Shown one piece after another: positions 25,001 to 37,257 of a stretch of 50,000 nt of DNA. Source of the DNA: Prorocentrum cordatum. Lineage: Eukaryota > Sar > Dinophyceae > Prorocentrales > Prorocentraceae. Under the pieces are notes generated by a model. It had not been told where the DNA came from. It ran no database searches and worked only from the letters and a program-made list of their open reading frames with translations. Made by a program: the position numbers and the translations under genes. The stretch is from NCBI GenBank assembly GCA_963575745.1, contig CAUYUJ010017966.1, forward strand, positions 114,567 through 164,566. The letters are read 5' to 3'. The stretch's first letter is position 1, and every line of letters starts with the position of its first letter.

Positions 25001-26981
25001 TCTTACGATTGTTATTGCTACTCGTACTACGACGTCTACTACTCTTCACGCTTTGCGTATCCCCACCAGCCTAATGGGATAGGCTGGTTGCGCGGACTGG
25101 CGCCGACAGGGCGACTCTTCCGCAGCGTCTAATCGATCATTTTGCTTACTGCAAGTGCATACTCGCGTACTGCGGGTTTTACTGCAGGTGCATTGCCTGT
25201 TGTAGCTAATTAGCTTCGCCTGCTGGCCCAGACGACGCCTACCGCTCCCTGTCCGCCGCCTCGGAGCCGCCGACCAAAAAAATATCCCCACCAGCCCGTC
25301 CGGGGATGTTGCCCATGAGAGTTGGCGGGGGGAAAACAGACGAAGAGACATATAGTGAAACAGAACGGGCAACCAGGATAAACAGAGAGAACTCAGGGAG
25401 CAAGGGGGTGGCTTTGGAGGACCTCTTCGGGCCATTCCTGGGGCCCGCGTGGGGGGGAAGGAAGGGGGATGAGGAGGAGAGGAGGAAGCCGATGATGACG
25501 ACCAATACGACGAGGAAGAGGAGGAAACGGAAATGGAAGACAATGAGGGCAAGGACGAGGACCGCGGCGGGGTGGAGGAGGAGGAGGACAATGAGGACGA
25601 TGACAGGGCCTTCAAGAAGATCGCCTCTTGGAGCTCTCTCGATGCGCTTTTTGCCGGATCTTGGGGTCCTCTTGGGGCTCTTTTGGGGAAGTTTGGGGCC
25701 TTCTTGGGGGGCCCTTTGGGAGCCCTGGCAGGCCTCTTGGGGCATTTCGGGGCCATCGATCAAAAGGGGGGGGCCGTGAAGTTTGGTCCCCCTTGGGGCG
25801 CCCTTGGGCCGATCAAGCTCGCCTCTTGGGGCCCTTCTTCGGACGCTCCTGGACCGATCTTGGACGCCTGTGGGGCCGTCTGACCTCCTCCTCCTCCTCC
25901 TCCTCCTCCTCCTCCTCCTCCTCCTCCCTCCTCCTCCTCCTCCCTCCTCCTCCTCCTCCTCCTCCTGCCGCGCCTGGATCCGCAGGGTGGCCCCTCTCTG
26001 GAAGGGTCCGGGGGCCGAGGCCCCGGGCGGGGGCGGGGCCGTCGGCGCGAGGGGGGCGCGTGGAGACAGCAAGGCGCATTTGAATCGAAAAGGCGAGAAG
26101 GCCAAACTCATTGATTTCGGCTCCGAGAGCACTTGGGTCCACATTGGGGCTTTCGTCGGGCCTCTTGGAGGTATGTCGGAAGCTATCGTGACCCATCTTC
26201 GTCCACTGTCCGCCGCTTTGGAGGCCATCTTGGAGCATCGAAGGCCGTTTCGGAACCATCTTGGGCGCTCTAACAAGTTGCGGAACTCGCCAAATAACCT
26301 CAGGGATCGGGGGAGGCAAGCCTGGCCGAAGAGAATTTTTGTCGGTGGATGGAGGAGCACATTTCGCTAGGCGACCGTAGCCCCACGGGCTGGTGGCATT
26401 ATTAGTAGTTTCAATATGACGTGTCCACCTACAGCTACTCTCATTATTATCCTTATTCCGACAGCTACCACAAATACCTACAGCTACCACAAATACTTGT
26501 ACAGGTGCTGTTTTTTTTATCCACCACTAACGACCACGCCTACTTATATAATTCCTATTGCTAATACATTGTTGGAAGCATTACAATTAGGACATATACC
26601 ACTACAATACATATTAGTTTGACTACGATCACAACCAAACAGCATATTACTCTGACTACTACTCATACAAAGTGCTCCGCTACTGCCACTACTACCAACA
26701 TGACGCCTACTACTACGACCACTACCGCTACTACACTACGACTACGACTACCACTCTGATTATTTCTACCACTGCTACTGCCACAGGCGCTGGTGCGATT
26801 GCTACTATGCCCGCGCCTGCCACGCTGCCGCTACCCCCGCGGAGGCCGGACCCCCCCCGTCACGGACGTTGCGGAGGGGAAATTAACAACAAATGTTTCG
26901 AAGGATTGCAAAAAAACCGAAGGATTGCAAAAAAACCCTCGCTTGAACGAAGGATTGCAATCCTTCGGCATCGCGCAATAG

Positions 26982-27069
26982 GCGACACGGGGAAGGCGCT
27001 CTACCTGATCCAGTCCGGGGTGGCGCTGGTGTACGTGAGAGAGGCCGCCTCGCGGCCGCCCGAGCTCAG
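26982..27069 (+). CDS. CNB-domain exon 6 (central beta strands)
   Basis: The acceptor is CGCAATAG followed by G. The frame reads GDTGKALYLIQSG and then VALVYVRE, matching the family pattern GDxGxxLYxIxSGxxxVYV of the central strands. The phase (two leading bases) completes the Gly codon begun in the exon at 21348. The 3' boundary is less sure: ending at 27069 with a GC donor gives Arg across the junction and keeps phase with the next exon, while a GTGAGA at the VYV codons is a conventional-looking donor that breaks the phase. The acceptor lies 14 bp after a perfect 20-bp palindrome. Confidence 0.85.
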
Positions 27070-27621
27070 GCGCCCTGGAGGGGAAGGCGGGATCGGACGG
27101 GGTTAGGACGAGGATAAACAAGGGCGCCCTCGAGGGCGCGAAGTTATTCGCGCTTCGCGCTTCGCGGTTCGGCTCCAATTCCTCCTCATCCTCCTCTTCT
27201 CCCTTTGGGAGGGCGGCGCGAGAGCGCGAAGTTATTCTTCGCGCTTCGCGCAGCGCGAAGCGCGAAGTTGGGAGCCCTAGGTTAGGACGAGGATCAATCC
27301 GTTTGAGAGCGTTCCGGAACGCTCTCAGAGCGTTCCGAAACGCTTTGAGAAAGCCGCGGCGCCCGCTACCGGCTCCATAGCCGCCCCGATCTCAGAGATT
27401 CTCGATTTGTCCTCATCCGATTGCATCCTCGTCTTGGCTTCGCCTTACGGGAGGCAGATAAGGGGGAGGAACGGCGAGGGGTTGGACTGGAGCTATCGCG
27501 AAGCGATCCTACCAACACAACGAGATGACCTCGGCTTGTGCGGGGCTAACTCTACGGCCACTTGCCCCCGAGAAACGCTACGAGCGCCATCCCAGGCCGC
27601 CTCAACCCTCGAACCAGACGG

Positions 27622-27739
27622 TTAGGCCGAAGAAGAGGAGCTGCAATGAACAGGAGTATGGAGCCCAGCAACACGTACACGATTGGCGGGATACAGAAGC
27701 CCAATGAACAACTGAATGATACCTCGAATGAATACCTCC
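27622..27739 (-). CDS. Membrane-protein gene, terminal exon C
   Basis: Acceptor AAGTAG followed by G gives a 118-nt terminal exon in phase 2, completing a Trp codon with exon B. It reads EVFIRGIIQLFIGLLYPAN, another hydrophobic segment, and ends after a Ser-rich tail with TAA at 27622-27624. A different frame of the same stretch (reading PPIVYVLLGSILLFIAAPLL) is also hydrophobic and open to about 27552, so the terminal exon could be read differently. The present choice is the one that keeps phase and the AG-G rule. The gene lies antisense within intron 6 of the CNB-domain gene. Confidence 0.48.
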
Positions 27740-27994
27740 CTACTTGAATACTGCCAGCCACGCAGAAAGTATATTCGCGCCGTTTTGGCAACAACAAATG
27801 TGTTCACTCCTTCTCTGCACCAGCCACAAGATCGTGCAATGAACAACAAAATGCAGAGTACTGCAGGCCAATGACAAAACGTCAGGTGAAAACTCCTCAA
27901 CAAAAATGGAAGCCGGATCAATCAGATATGAATTCAGTTCGATACGGCCATGTCCATGCTGAAACCCAGCACAGGTTACTGGGCAAATTCTTAC

Positions 27995-28106
27995 CATAAC
28001 AAACTCGTGAGCTGCACGTGTACTGAGCTCGCTTTCTCCACAACATGCCTCACCAACAGCCAGACAAGAAAGAAAGCACCAACCACAAACACCCCAGGAA
28101 ATAAGC
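27995..28106 (-). CDS. Membrane-protein gene, internal exon B
   Basis: Acceptor CGCAAG is followed by G, and the donor is a near-ideal GTAAGA. The exon is 112 nt in phase 1 to 2. It reads LFPGVFVVGAFFLVWLLV, a clear membrane span, then RHVVEKASSVHVQLTSLL. It is separated from exon A by an 80-bp intron that consists mostly of a 24-bp direct repeat (28105-28128 and 28150-28173). That structure would fit an intron born by a small tandem duplication. The function is unknown. Confidence 0.55.
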
Positions 28107-28186
28107 CTTGCGCTGGCCAGGCTCAGCCGACACAAAAAGCGTTTGCCTTGCCTTGCGCTGGCCAGGCTCAGCCAATAGCCAGGTAC

Positions 28187-28452
28187 TTATTGCTGGAACC
28201 CACAGAGAACTTGGTGAGCACGTGCGGAAAAAGAGAGGCCACGGGTTCAGGAACCAGGCGAAGATGGGGAAGACCCAGGCCAAGATTGAGCTGACCCGAC
28301 CAATCCCCGCAAGAAGAACACGAAAAAGATGCCGAGCCCTGCTCAACGCTTTGTCCGACTTCGCCACCGCGATCAGCAACCCAATGAAACAGGTGAAGAC
28401 GCGGTGCCACCCACGCGCCACGTTGAGGCGTCGGACACGACTCTGAGCTTGC
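28187..28452 (-). CDS. Membrane-protein gene, internal exon A
   Basis: On the - strand, a pyrimidine-containing acceptor (GGCTTCCAG followed by G) opens a 266-nt exon in phase 2 to 1. It reads ARGWHRVFTCFIGLLIAVA, then later HLFRVLLAGIGRVSSILAW and FPIFAWFLNPWPLFF. At least two long hydrophobic segments are visible, with Arg/Lys between them, as in a multi-pass membrane protein. Third positions are strongly C/G in this frame only. The exon ends at GTACCT. The 5' part of the gene was not found; upstream lies a GGA array. The family is not recognised. Confidence 0.55.
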
Positions 28453-29444
28453 CTGGAAGCCAAACTGTTACAGAGAGCTTCGAGTCCATGTTTGAATCAA
28501 AATAGCTACGGAGGAGGAACGGCGAGGGGAGATTCAGCAGATCAGGAGGGGGGAAGGGGCGACCAGCAGGGGCGAGGCCGTGAGTAGGCAGCGGGAAGTC
28601 ACACCCGAGAGGAGGAGTAGGAGAAGGAGGTGGAGGAGGAACAGGAGGAGGAGGAAGAGGAGGAGGAAGCGGAGGAAAAAGAGGAGGAGGAATGAGAGGA
28701 GGAGGAGGAGGAGGAGGAGGAGGAGGAGGAGGAGGAGGAGGAGGGGGAGGAGGGAGAGAAGGGGAGAGGAGGAGGAGGAGGAGGAGGAGGAGGAGGAGGA
28801 ATGGGAGGAGGAGGAGGAATGGGAGGAGGAGGAGGAGGAGGAGGAGGAGGAGGAGGACGAGGAAGAGGACGAGGGTTACGAGGAGGACAAGGAGGACGAG
28901 GAGGACGAGGAGGACGAGAAGGACGAGGAGAACGAGGATAACGAGGAGGACGAGGAGGACGAGGAGGGCGAGGAGGACGAGGAGGAGGCGGAGGAGGAAG
29001 ACGCCGACGACGACGACGACGATGACGACGACGCCGCCGCCGACGACGACGACGACGACGATACCGACGCCGATGACGACGACGACGATGACGACGAGGA
29101 CGACGATGAGGACGACGAGGAGGACGACGAGCTCGACGAGGGAGAGAGAAGATAAGGGAAGAGGGGTTCAAAGAGGTGGCGAAGGGAGGTGGAACGGTGG
29201 TGGGGGGCGTGAGGGGGGAGACGGCTGCGCATGGGGAGGAGGGGAATCGGGAAGGAACATGTGGGGGGGGGAGAACGCATGGCGAAGAGGATGGATCGGT
29301 GACGAGGCACGGCGGGAGGAGAAGGAGGAGGAGGAGGAGGCAAGATGGAGCGCCAGCATTAACAGGGCCTTGTGGAGGCGGGGTCCCCAAGGGCTTGACG
29401 ACTGCCCTCCGATCGACGTGCGGGGATCAGGCCAGGCAAATCTG

Positions 29445-29622
29445 CAGTGAACGCCCATGCCAAGAAACATCCTGCCTGCCTCCAGGGTGCCCTGGGTTTC
29501 TTGGGTTTCGATGGTTTTGCCATGGAAAGCGTGACGTTCCCACGCCACACATCAATGGACGTCCTGGGGTCTCAGGGTTGGGTTTCTCCTGGAAGGTTTC
29601 TTGTGGACTGGCCTCCACGGTG
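29445..29622. mobile_element. TA-type MITE family C, copy 3
   Basis: Full-length relative of the elements at 1981 and 9509, beginning CAGTGAACGCCC and ending CTCCACGGTG. The flanking dinucleotides are TG and TG, so the TA target has drifted. It lies in intron 6 of the CNB gene. Confidence 0.8.
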
Positions 29623-29711
29623 TGCAGATCGAGGAAATTCGAAAGATCTCTCCAGGAAGAGATCTGGAGCAAATCTTTTTGACGCTCCAGCGGAGTCGTT
29701 AACTCCTTGGC

Positions 29712-29864
29712 TTAAGTCGGGCATGTCCCTCTACAGGAGATATACTTCACATAGCCAACAAATCGTCTGGGGACGATTTGTCGACCATCACCACGTTTGA
29801 TCCTTTTCTTACTGTTTTGCTTTTTTCTTCAAGATCCGCCTGTCGGAGGATATGCCCGACCTAA
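29712..29864. mobile_element. MITE family A, copy 3
   Basis: Termini as in the family. The flanks are unusual: 15 bp CGTTAACTCCTTGGC on the left (29697-29711) and 16 bp CGTTAAGTCCTTGGGC on the right (29865-29880), instead of a clean 8-bp duplication. It lies 52 bp before exon 7. Confidence 0.85.
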
Positions 29865-29916
29865 CGTTAAGTCCTTGGGCGGTGGAGGCACGGGAGGACG
29901 GAGGATGACGCCTCAG

Positions 29917-30007
29917 GTGCACGCTGAAGTCTGGTGACTACTTCGGTGGCCACACCCTGCTCACCTCGCGGCCGAACATCGCCACCATAGTCGCGGGGCA
30001 GTCCGAG
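29917..30007 (+). CDS. CNB-domain exon 7 (phosphate-binding cassette)
   Basis: The exon reads CTLKSGDYFGGHTLLTSRP, then NIATIVAG. This is the LKxGDYFGExxLLxxxPRxAT cassette that normally contacts the ribose and phosphate of the cyclic nucleotide. Two key residues differ: the Glu after FG is Gly, and the Arg after Pro is Asn. Hydrophobic and Gly residues are kept. The exon is 91 nt, phase 2 to 0, with acceptor CCTCAG followed by G, and appears to end at a GA donor (GAGGGC). If the model is right, the fold is conserved but nucleotide binding may be lost or altered. Confidence 0.85.
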
Positions 30008-31094
30008 GAGGGCTCCTCACCCTTCTCTCTCCCTTCGCCTCCTCTTCCACTCCTCCGCCAGCATCCATTCGCCTCCTCCCTCCTCGTCCTGCCACGCGCT
30101 CCTCCGTGCCCCTCCCTCCTCCCTGCTCCTCGTCTTCTGTGATATCACTTCCTTGTTGTTTCTATGTTTTACGGGGGGGGGGCAAGCGCCCCGGCCCTCA
30201 AAAAAAAAAAACAGTAAGTGTGGCCCCCGAACCTCCCACTGGACGCTCCTGCAACACGCCTCCTCGCTCTGCCGGGCCGCCCCGGACTTTACTGCTGGCC
30301 CTCGGGCCTGGGGCCGAGGGCCTACAGTAGGTTCGCGTCGTACCGACCAGCGGCGACCCCGCCGCGGGCGTTCAAGGTTGAACGCCGCCAGTGGCCCAGA
30401 ATCGGCGTACATGAAACGATCGGGCGATCAAAGAGCCGCCGATCGTTCGAGGTTGAACGATCCACGCGGTGTCGGAAACCAGCGCTGGGGTCGTCACGAC
30501 GCAAATTTGCCGTAGGGCGGTCACGAGGGCGGCCAGATGACCCCTCGAGAGCCCGAAGCGGCCCCTCACACCCCCAGGACGTCTGAACACGAACATCAGA
30601 AGACACCCAAGTGGCCCTGCAGGCGGCCAAAGAGGCCCCGACAATCGTATCAAACGAGCCAACAGGGCATCGAGAAAGTCCAAGGGATGGCCCGAAGCGA
30701 GCCCCAAAACGGCCCAAGATGGCCCCAAGACGCTTTTGACGGAGACCCTGATTTGCAGCAATGGGACCCCGATAAGAGCCCAGAGGCCCCCAAACGCGCC
30801 AGTGGGCGTCCAGCGGCCCCCAAGAAGTTTTCGCGAGGCCTCCAAGAGGCACTCCAGGGAGGAGCGCCAGCAGCAAACAGAGGAGGATGGCCTGGAAGTG
30901 TAACTATGCGAACAGGGAGAAGGAAGAAAAGGAGGATACTGGCAATCAGTGGTACCATGAAATCTTCGCTTTCTAAGTGTTCTTATCTGCCCTCTCTCTT
31001 TCTCTTTTTCTCATTCTCTCTCCCTCTCTCTCTCTATTCTGCCTGCTTACGAGACTTGAAGGGCCACTTTTGTGTGCAAACGCACACACACACA

Positions 31095-31146
<52 letters not shown>

Positions 31147-32975
31147 ACGGCGCACCGGGTCCGGGGGCCCGGGGCCGGGACCTCGACCACAAATGTGGGC
31201 TCCGGGGGGCCCGGAGGCTCGTCGGGGCTTGCCGGAGGCCTCCCCGGTCAGACAAGACGGCCCCAGGAGCGCCCAAGACGGCCCAAGAAACTTCCAAGAG
31301 GCCTCCAAGAGGGCTCCGAGATGCTGAAGATGGCCTCCAGACGTCCAAGGACGCCCCCAAGAGGCCCCAAGAAGCCTCCAACATGCGTCCCAAGAGGGCC
31401 CCTAGACGCAAAAATTGGCCCATTCCCTTCGTAAAACGTACATTTTCAACAAAGTTGTCTTTTGGGCTTTCCGACGTTACAGGACGGCCCAAGAGGCGCC
31501 CAAGACCGCCCCAAGACGGCCCAAGAAGCTTCCAAGAGGGCCCCAGGACAGCCCAAGAGGGCCCCAAGACGGCCCAAGAGGCGCCCAAGATGGCCCAAGA
31601 GGGCCCCAAGACGGGCCCAAGAGGGGGCCCAGAGGGGGACCACGAACCGCAAGCTCGAGCCTTCCGCCCCAAGAGGCCGCCAGGAGGCCCCCAGGAGGCC
31701 CCTCAAGAGGCCCCAGGAGACCCCAGACGTCCAAGGACGCCCCCAAGACGCCCCAAGAAGCCTCCAACATGCGTCCCAAGAGGGCCCCTAGACGCAAAAA
31801 TTTGCCCATTCCCTTCGTAAAACGTACATTTTCAACAAAGTCGCCTTTTGGGCTTTCCGACGTTACAGGACGGCCCAAGAGGCGCCCAAGACCGCCCCAA
31901 GACGGCCCAAGAAGCTTCCAAGAGGGCCCCAGGACAGCCCAAGAGGGCCCCAAGACGGCCCAAGAGGCGCCCAAGATGGCCCAAGAGGGCCCCAAGACGG
32001 GCCCAAGAGGGGGCCCAGAGGGGGACCACGAACCGCAAGCTCGAGCCTTCCGCCCCAAGAGGCCGCCAGGAGGCCCCCAGGAGGCCCCTCAAGAGGCCCC
32101 AGGAGACCCCAGACGTCCAAGGACGCCCCCAAGACGCCCCAAGAAGCCTCCAACATGCGTCCCAAGAGGGCCCCTAGACGCAAAAATTGACCCATTCCCT
32201 TCGTAAAACGTACATTTTCAACAAAGTCGCCTTTTGGGCTTTCCGACGTTACAGGACGGCCCAAGAGGCGCCCAAGACCGCCCCAAGACGGCCCAAGAAG
32301 CTTCCAAGAGGGCCCCAGGACAGCCCAAGAGGGCCCCAAGACGGCCCAAGAGGCGCCCAAGATGGCCCAAGAGGGCCCCAAGACGGGCCCAAGAGGGGGC
32401 CCAGAGGGGGACCACGAACCGCAAGCTCGAGCCTTCCGCCCCAAGAGGCCGCCAGGAGGCCCCCAGGAGGCCCCTCAAGAGGCCCCAGGAGACCCCAGAC
32501 GTCCAAGGACGCCCCCACGACGCTTCGCGTCACCAATTTCTTCTCACAACGATTCCTGGGTCTGTGACTCGACAGAACCTAAGCGCGCGCGAAGCGCGCG
32601 CGTGGTTCTAGTGTATATATATATATGTATATATACACATATATATATGTATATATATATACATATATACATATATATATATATATATGTAGATCGATAG
32701 ATAGATAGATAGATAAATAGAGAGAGAGAGGTTCACCCGCGTGGATCCCAAACAGCGCATCACTTCACCCTGAATGTGTATTATAGTTGGCGCAGTGAGT
32801 TTGGTGCAGTCTTTGTGGTGCAATGCACCTCGCCGGCATCCACCATGACCACCAACTCTCGTGAAAACATCCACTCTACTCACCCGTAACCTTTGTTGGC
32901 AAACCATAATGGAGCGACGACGATGATGCTGATGCTGATGCTGATGCTGATGCTGCTGATGATGATGATGACGTC

Positions 32976-33024
<49 letters not shown>

Positions 33025-33091
33025 CGGATGATGATGCTGCGGATGATGCTGATGATGATGCTGATGATGATTATGATTCTGATGATGATGC

Positions 33092-33123
<32 letters not shown>

Positions 33124-33994
33124 GCGGTTGCAATGGTGACGTTGGCGGTGTTGATGTCGATGATGTTGGTTAAGTTGATGAGGAAGTGCGCGCCCGCAGA
33201 ATTTCCCGCACTCTCGGACAGAGGGTCTGCTGAGGAGACGTTGGCCTCTCACCCGCTGTGGAACGCATGCGCCTTGCAGTGCTGAGTGCCTATAGACAAC
33301 GCATACGGTCGGACCGAGGTAGAAGATTGAGGTCGGTTCGGGGAGGGTACCCTAATGTTCTTCGTGTTAGTTGGATGTTCTTGTGCATCCTGGGGAGGAT
33401 ACCCTTGAATATGTTGCTTGCTTTGGTTGAGGGAGGGTCTCATGTTCTTGATGGATGTTCTTCTGTCCTAGGTCCGGCTGTAGATCTAGCATGGTTTCGA
33501 CCTGCGCGTACGGAGCCTCGCTGTGTCTTGAGCCGCCGTGCCTCCGACATTGTGAGGAGCGCAACGGCTTGCTGTCGACTCCGACGTGCCCGCGCGGCGG
33601 CGCGCACGTGGCACGCACGGCCCTGCGTGATATGGATCGCCTCCTCCTCCTCCTCCCCCTCCTCCTCCTCCTCCTCCGCCTCCTCCGCCTCCTCCGCCTC
33701 CTCCTCCTCCTCCTTCTCGTCCTCCTAACATAAGCGCATGTGTATCGCCGCGGTGTTCTTTGCATAAGGGGGACGGAGAATGGCATAAACATAACAACTC
33801 GGAGGGCCGCGCGGATGTCTCGGATCCGCGTGGGACCTCCCTGGCGGCGCCTCCGGCGCCGCCCCCAGCGCGCGGAGCGCGCCAGGGAGGGGGGCCCAGC
33901 GCGGATCCGGGCAATCCGTGCGGACGTCTGAGTTTTTATGTTTATGTCATTCTCCGTCCCCCTACTGCAGGGGGTGACGGGTGGGGGCTAGATA

Positions 33995-34300
33995 TTGGTC
34001 GGCCGGGATGATATCATTCGACATTCGGGACGAACAATCATGCATGACAGGCGTGGCAAGGAGCAATACCCCGAGGGGGAGCGCGATCCCAAGCCTTGGC
34101 GGGAAGGTGGGGGGTGTAGCTCTTTTATCGGTGGCCAGCCCGGGGGGGAGAAGTTAGAAGGGGCGGGCCTCCTCCGAAGGCTTGGACGCCCCCCCCGCCA
34201 GGCCCTGAGAGAAGTTTCCTCGGATTTCCCCGAAGACACGGAAAGTATTCCAGGAGGCCGGAGGGCTTTTAGAAGCCCCGCCGTTTTTGAGAAGCTCACC
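33995..34300 (+). other. Open frame of uncertain meaning
   Basis: A frame starting at 33995 stays open for about 135 codons, reading MHDRRGKEQYPEGERDPKPW early on. It runs into the inverted-repeat element at 34301-34446, and its GC-rich, partly palindromic centre (34150-34300) suggests element sequence. There is no domain and no splice support. Confidence 0.15.
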
Positions 34301-35552
34301 GAGCGCGTCCCACTACTCGCAAGGTGCCTACTCGCAAACGTCCGAAAAAAGAACACGTGTCTGCATTTTGATGTAACGTATCATCCCCCATGGCAGATTT
34401 AGTAGGCCATTTGAGAGCAGTTACTTTGCGAGTAGTGGAGCGCGCTTGTCTAGAAGCCCTTCTCCTCGTTTTCCCCCCCTTCGCTCGCCGCCGACGAGGG
34501 GGGAGCGCGGCCCCCGTCCTGGGCAGGGGCATCCGCGCGCGACCGCTCTCCATGCCCGAGCAAGCCCCCCATTGGCCGGCGAAGTCCGGAGGTTTTCGGC
34601 GTCTTCGTCATGTGGCGCGAGTAGGGGGGCTCCCGAGCGAAGTGAACCCCACCCTCACCCTTAGAAATCGTGGGGGGGTAGGGGTAGGGTTCGCATGTGG
34701 CCCCCTAGCGAATTCATGGGGGTGATGAACGGGGCGGGAGGAGGTGCCCTCGTCGGGCCCTGCAGGCCCCCTCCGGGGCCCTGCAGGGCTCCTTTTCTGT
34801 AGCCCTCGCTGCCCCCCTCATTCATTGCCCCCCCTTGCCAGCCCGAGTGGCCCGTCTGACTGCTGCAGCACGAGCCAGGACGAGCAGAGGGAAGGGGAGG
34901 AGGAGGAGGAGGAGGAGGAGGAGGAGGAGGAGGAGGAGGAGGAGGAGGAGGAGGAGGAGGAGGAGGAGGAGGAGGAGGAGGAGGAGGAGGAGGAGGAGGA
35001 GGAGGGAGGAGAGGAGGAGGAGGAGGAGGAGGAGGAGGAGAGAGGGAGGAGAGGGAGGAGAGGGAGAGGGAGGAGAGGGAGGAGAGGAGAGGGAGGAGAG
35101 GGAGGAGAGGGAGGGAGGGAGGGAGGAGGAGGGAGGAGAGGGAGGAGAGGGAGGAGAGGGAGGAGAGGGGAGAGGGAGGAGAAGGAGAAGGAGGAGGAGG
35201 AGGAGGAGGAGGAGGAGGAGGAGGCTTCGTCTGCTCGGCCTGCTCGTTGGCTCTCGGCGGGAGCCCAGCCCCGGGATGCCTTCCGCGGGTCGCCCGAGTG
35301 GTCCCGAGCGGCCGCCGAGGCCCGACCTACGATCCGCACGCCACGAGGGGGACCGCACCCTCGCCGATCAACGATTCAGGCAACCCAGTGGGGAGGAGGA
35401 GGAGGAGGAGGAGGAGGAGGAGGAGGAGGAGGAGGAGGAGGATGGCCCGGGATCGGGAGGAGGACGAGGAGGAGGAGGGTTCAGGCAGCCCAGTGGGCGC
35501 CGGGGTCGGGGTCGGGAGTCGTCGTGCACGCGGCGAACTCCGAACCCAATGG

Positions 35553-35746
35553 TTATGTCGGGCCTGTCCCCCTACAGGGGGATTTTCGGCGAAAAATAAA
35601 AGATACCCCCAAAATAATAAGAACAAAAAGTCAAAACATAATCTGGGTACTATTTTTGAAGTATTTTTTGACCTTCTTCGGATATTTTGGGGGTATTTTT
35701 TATTGTTCGTCGAAAATCCCCCTGTAGGGGGACACGCCCGACATAA
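35553..35746. mobile_element. MITE family A, copy 4
   Basis: The terminal inverted repeat extends through the CCCCCTACAGGGGGATTTTCG motif in both ends. Perfect 8-bp duplications CCCAATGG lie at 35545-35552 and 35747-35754. It is inserted in the second unit of a roughly 72-bp tandem repeat (35467-35815). Confidence 0.92.
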
Positions 35747-36119
35747 CCCAATGGGCGCCGGGGTCGGGTTCGGGAGTCGTCGAACACGTGGCGAACTCCG
35801 AACCCTACACCCGCCTCCCGTCGATCCAAGAGAAGCGATGGTTGGTGGGTGTAGGGTTCGGATGTCGCCCCCTACCCACCCAACGGATGTCGCCACCTAT
35901 CCACCCAACTATCTGCAACTCCTTGGGAACGCTCAACCGGCGTAGAGACGCAAAGGGCCTCCCCCTGAACATGACGGCGGTAGCGATGGTGGCGCTGATG
36001 CCGAGGGCAACGACAACGGCGATGACGATGGCCATGAGGTTGATGACGACGGTGGGAACCATGGCAACAACGATGGTGGTGGTGATGAATATGGTGGTGG
36101 TGATGATGATGATGATGAC

Positions 36120-36150
<31 letters not shown>

Positions 36151-37209
36151 CTGATGGTGATGACGGGGGCAAGTTTGACGCCGGCGACGGTCATGACGAT
36201 GATGCCAGTGAGGCTCCTGAGGAAGTGAACCACGTAGAATTTCACACACTCTCTCAGATAATGAATGATGAGAAGCCGTTGCATGTTCATGCGATTTTAA
36301 CACATCCGTGCTGACATGCTTCGGAAACACTTCGTTGTGTGAGGGTTCCGATGTGCGTGGGCCGAGACGTGCGCGTGTGGGCAGATTCGCCAGGATGACT
36401 GTTTGATGTGTTTGATATGCGGGCTCGTGTTTGACTTGACAGAACGCCCGAACATCTATCGTGTTCTTGCTAATCAATTGAGCGCACGTTTACACGTATA
36501 AGTAGACATACATGCATGCATGCAGGTATGCATGCATGCATGCATGTATACGTACATACATGTTTACATGCATGCAGACACACATATGCATACATATCTC
36601 TTTATCTATATATACATACACATACATACACGCATACACGTACATACAACCATGTGTGCATACGTGCATGCATGCATGCATACACGCATTTACACCTAAT
36701 TGGCGACCTGCCTATCTCCATACCTGCATGCATGCATACACGCATTTACGCCTACCCACCTACCTATATACATACACACAACCACATACGCACACCTACA
36801 ACCATACATACACGCATGCATACATACACCTGCACATACACACATACATATACACATATACATATGCAGATGCACATGCATATGCATATGTATATGCATA
36901 TACATAGACATATACATACACAACCAGTTACTGCTACCTGTACAGTTACATGCACATATACATTCCCACATGCACACATCTATGTGTGCATATACAACAA
37001 ATACCTATACATACACATACGTATCTATATATACATATTCAGTTACACGTGCACATACGTGTACACAATCGTTTACGTATGCATAAGTATTGACTTACAC
37101 GGATACAGTTGCATATGTGTACACAGTCAAACAAGTATATCTACATATGTATAAATATATATATACATGTCTATATATGCACACATGCGTATACCCATAC
37201 CTATACACA

Positions 37210-37257
<48 letters not shown>
